DNA of 22,004 bases from Anaerolineaceae bacterium (GTDB taxonomy: Bacteria; Chloroflexota; Anaerolineae; Anaerolineales; Villigracilaceae). A program made the position numbers and the translations under genes. The DNA lies in NCBI GenBank assembly GCA_022181005.1, contig BQMV01000005.1, forward strand, positions 1-22,004. The letters run 5' to 3'. Within the stretch, counting starts at the first letter, position 1, and every line of letters starts with the position of its first letter. Of the stretch, positions 21,079-22,004 are shown piece by piece. The notes beneath the pieces are model-generated. The model was not told the DNA's origin, searched no databases, and was given only the letters and a program-made list of their open reading frames with translations.

Positions 21079-21336
21079 ATGCTGAAACATTTTGGAGTCT
21101 ATCTGAAAGATGAGGTAGACGCGGACTTGATTAAGTACCTCGCAGCGGCGGCGAAAGCTAACCGCGTCGGCGAAACCATCCGAGCAGCATTGCGGGCATA
21201 CATGGGCGGGCAACGGGCGGCGGTAATCTCCCCAACGGTGAACGCCGCCACCCCCGCTCCGGCGATGATCGCACCACCGTTGCCCGCGAGCGGCGAGGAT
21301 GTGGTGAGTAAAGCGAAACGAGCGTTTTTCAAGTAA
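21079..21336 (+). CDS. parR: ParR-like ribbon-helix-helix adaptor
   Basis: 85 residues from ATG 21079 (GAGGAGG just upstream); ATG 21061 is the longer alternative. Residues 1-45 fit a ribbon-helix-helix/CopG fold: KHFGVYLKDEVDADLIKYLA followed by ANRVGETIRAALRAYM. Next comes an Ala/Pro-rich linker, then a short basic C-terminal helix (VVSKAKRAFFK), the place where ParR tails bind the ParM filament. It would bind the repeats at 19951-19990 and repress the operon. A generic CopG-family regulator is the alternative. Confidence 0.8.
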   Translation: MLKHFGVYLKDEVDADLIKYLAAAAKANRVGETIRAALRAYMGGQRAAVISPTVNAATPAPAMIAPPLPASGEDVVSKAKRAFFK

Positions 21337-21339
21337 GCC

Positions 21340-22004
21340 ATGCTCACCCTCCAAACGGCGGTAGACGAATTTCAGGTGGCGAACGCAGCGGATGGGTTAA
21401 AGACCGCCACCATTGCATGGTATCGCGTTCGTCTCTCAAAATTCGTATCGCATGTGGGAGGTGATTTTCACATTCAGGAGGTGACAACAAGCATGATAAG
21501 GGAATGGATCATCGTCTTGCGCGGGCGGGAAAAACTCTCAGCCGGGCATGGGTCGGGGCAAGTGAAAATTCATACCTTGCACGGTTATATGAGAGCATTG
21601 CGCCGCTTTTGGCGGTGGGCATGTTTGGAATATGACATTGCCCAGAACCCGATGGATCGGGTGAGGCTGCCCCAACGTCCGCGCCCTGAACCAAAAGCAA
21701 TCTCTCTGGATGACTTACGGGCGATTTTCAATGCCTGCGATGACAGTCCAGAAGGTCTCCGTGACCGGGCGCTCATCGCCTTTCTGTGCGATACAGGCTG
21801 CCGAGCGGGTGGGCTGCTGGGACTCACCGTTGAGGATTGCGATCTGCAACACCTACGGGCGCGGGTTGTAGAGAAAGGGGATCGCCCCCGCATCGTGCCG
21901 TTCAGCACGTTCACCGCTTACCACCTCATCAAGTGGTTTGAGATGCGCCCTGCTGGAGGCGCTGTATTTTGCAGCCTGAAAAAGCGTCGGGGGCAGCCCC
22001 TAAG
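21340..22004 (+). CDS. Tyrosine recombinase/integrase, N-terminal and central part (continues at base 1)
   Basis: ATG 21340 begins a SAM-like core-binding domain (about 1-110, with IREWIIVLRG and YMRALRRFWRWACLEYDIAQ ...), followed by the catalytic domain with the first Arg at 155 (CDTGCRAGGLLGL) and Lys179 in VVEKGDRPRIVPF. The frame reaches the window end two bases into a codon; base 1 completes Ser222, and the protein continues as YSGLAKILGRL to the stop at 272-274. It starts four bases after the parR stop, so it is probably co-transcribed with parMR. Confidence 0.93.
   Translation, partial: MLTLQTAVDEFQVANAADGLKTATIAWYRVRLSKFVSHVGGDFHIQEVTTSMIREWIIVLRGREKLSAGHGSGQVKIHTLHGYMRALRRFWRWACLEYDIAQNPMDRVRLPQRPRPEPKAISLDDLRAIFNACDDSPEGLRDRALIAFLCDTGCRAGGLLGLTVEDCDLQHLRARVVEKGDRPRIVPFSTFTAYHLIKWFEMRPAGGAVFCSLKKRRGQPL

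Overview
This window looks like one complete circular element of about 22.0 kb that was opened inside its own integrase gene. The tyrosine-recombinase reading frame that runs off the right edge (from 21340) continues in frame at base 1 and stops at 274. The joined product is a normal-looking 312-residue recombinase with the full Arg/Lys/His-x-x-Arg/His/Tyr set. The other core genes fit an autonomously maintained, integrative plasmid or plasmid-like virus: a probable replication initiator with internal repeats, a ParM-like actin, a ribbon-helix-helix ParR-like protein, and a half-tRNA-Cys sequence that could be the attachment site. The host is probably a Gram-positive-like or monoderm lineage such as Chloroflexota. 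That rests only on the GC-rich coding, the Thr/Pro-rich linkers of the secreted proteins and the family mix, so it is an inference. I see no rRNA, complete tRNA, CRISPR array or insertion sequence.

Layout. (1) 1-933: integrase tail, two small genes, half-tRNA-Cys, hairpin and terminator. (2) 934-1440: a small HTH-like gene under a strong promoter. (3) 6954 down to 1437, minus strand: a tightly overlapping operon coding for a winged-helix regulator, a membrane peptide, a GT39/PMT-like membrane glycosyltransferase, an unknown protein, a membrane peptide, a membrane-anchored GIY-YIG protein, a basic coiled-coil protein interrupted by a frameshift, and an FtsK/HerA-type ATPase with a C-terminal HTH. 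(4) 7077-12488, plus strand: a basic 31-residue peptide, a 51-residue single-span peptide, then five exported or membrane-anchored proteins, several with Thr/Pro-rich stalks. (5) 14089 down to 12498, minus strand: a secreted protein, a signal peptide-LamG-stalk-TM protein and two single-span peptides, convergent with block 4. (6) 14090-16640: regulatory DNA, a decayed gene, a DUF3566-like membrane protein, and a divergent XRE repressor/HTH pair. (7) 16657-18434: small genes plus a DnaQ-like exonuclease. (8) 18522-21336: Rep, ParM and ParR, then the integrase.

Most interesting is the surface module (blocks 3-5). It combines an FtsK-HerA-type motor, three coat-protein-sized single-span peptides, a protamine-like basic peptide, several surface proteins ending in membrane anchors, and an O-glycosyltransferase that could decorate their Thr/Pro-rich stalks. 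This resembles the virion gene set of a filamentous (inovirus-like) or membrane-vesicle (pleolipovirus/plasmavirus-like) phage. It could equally be an FtsK-driven conjugation apparatus of the kind found in actinobacterial elements. No typical HUH Rep, relaxase, VirB4, terminase or major capsid protein is visible, so the system fits none of the standard templates. Virus versus conjugative plasmid cannot be settled from sequence alone.
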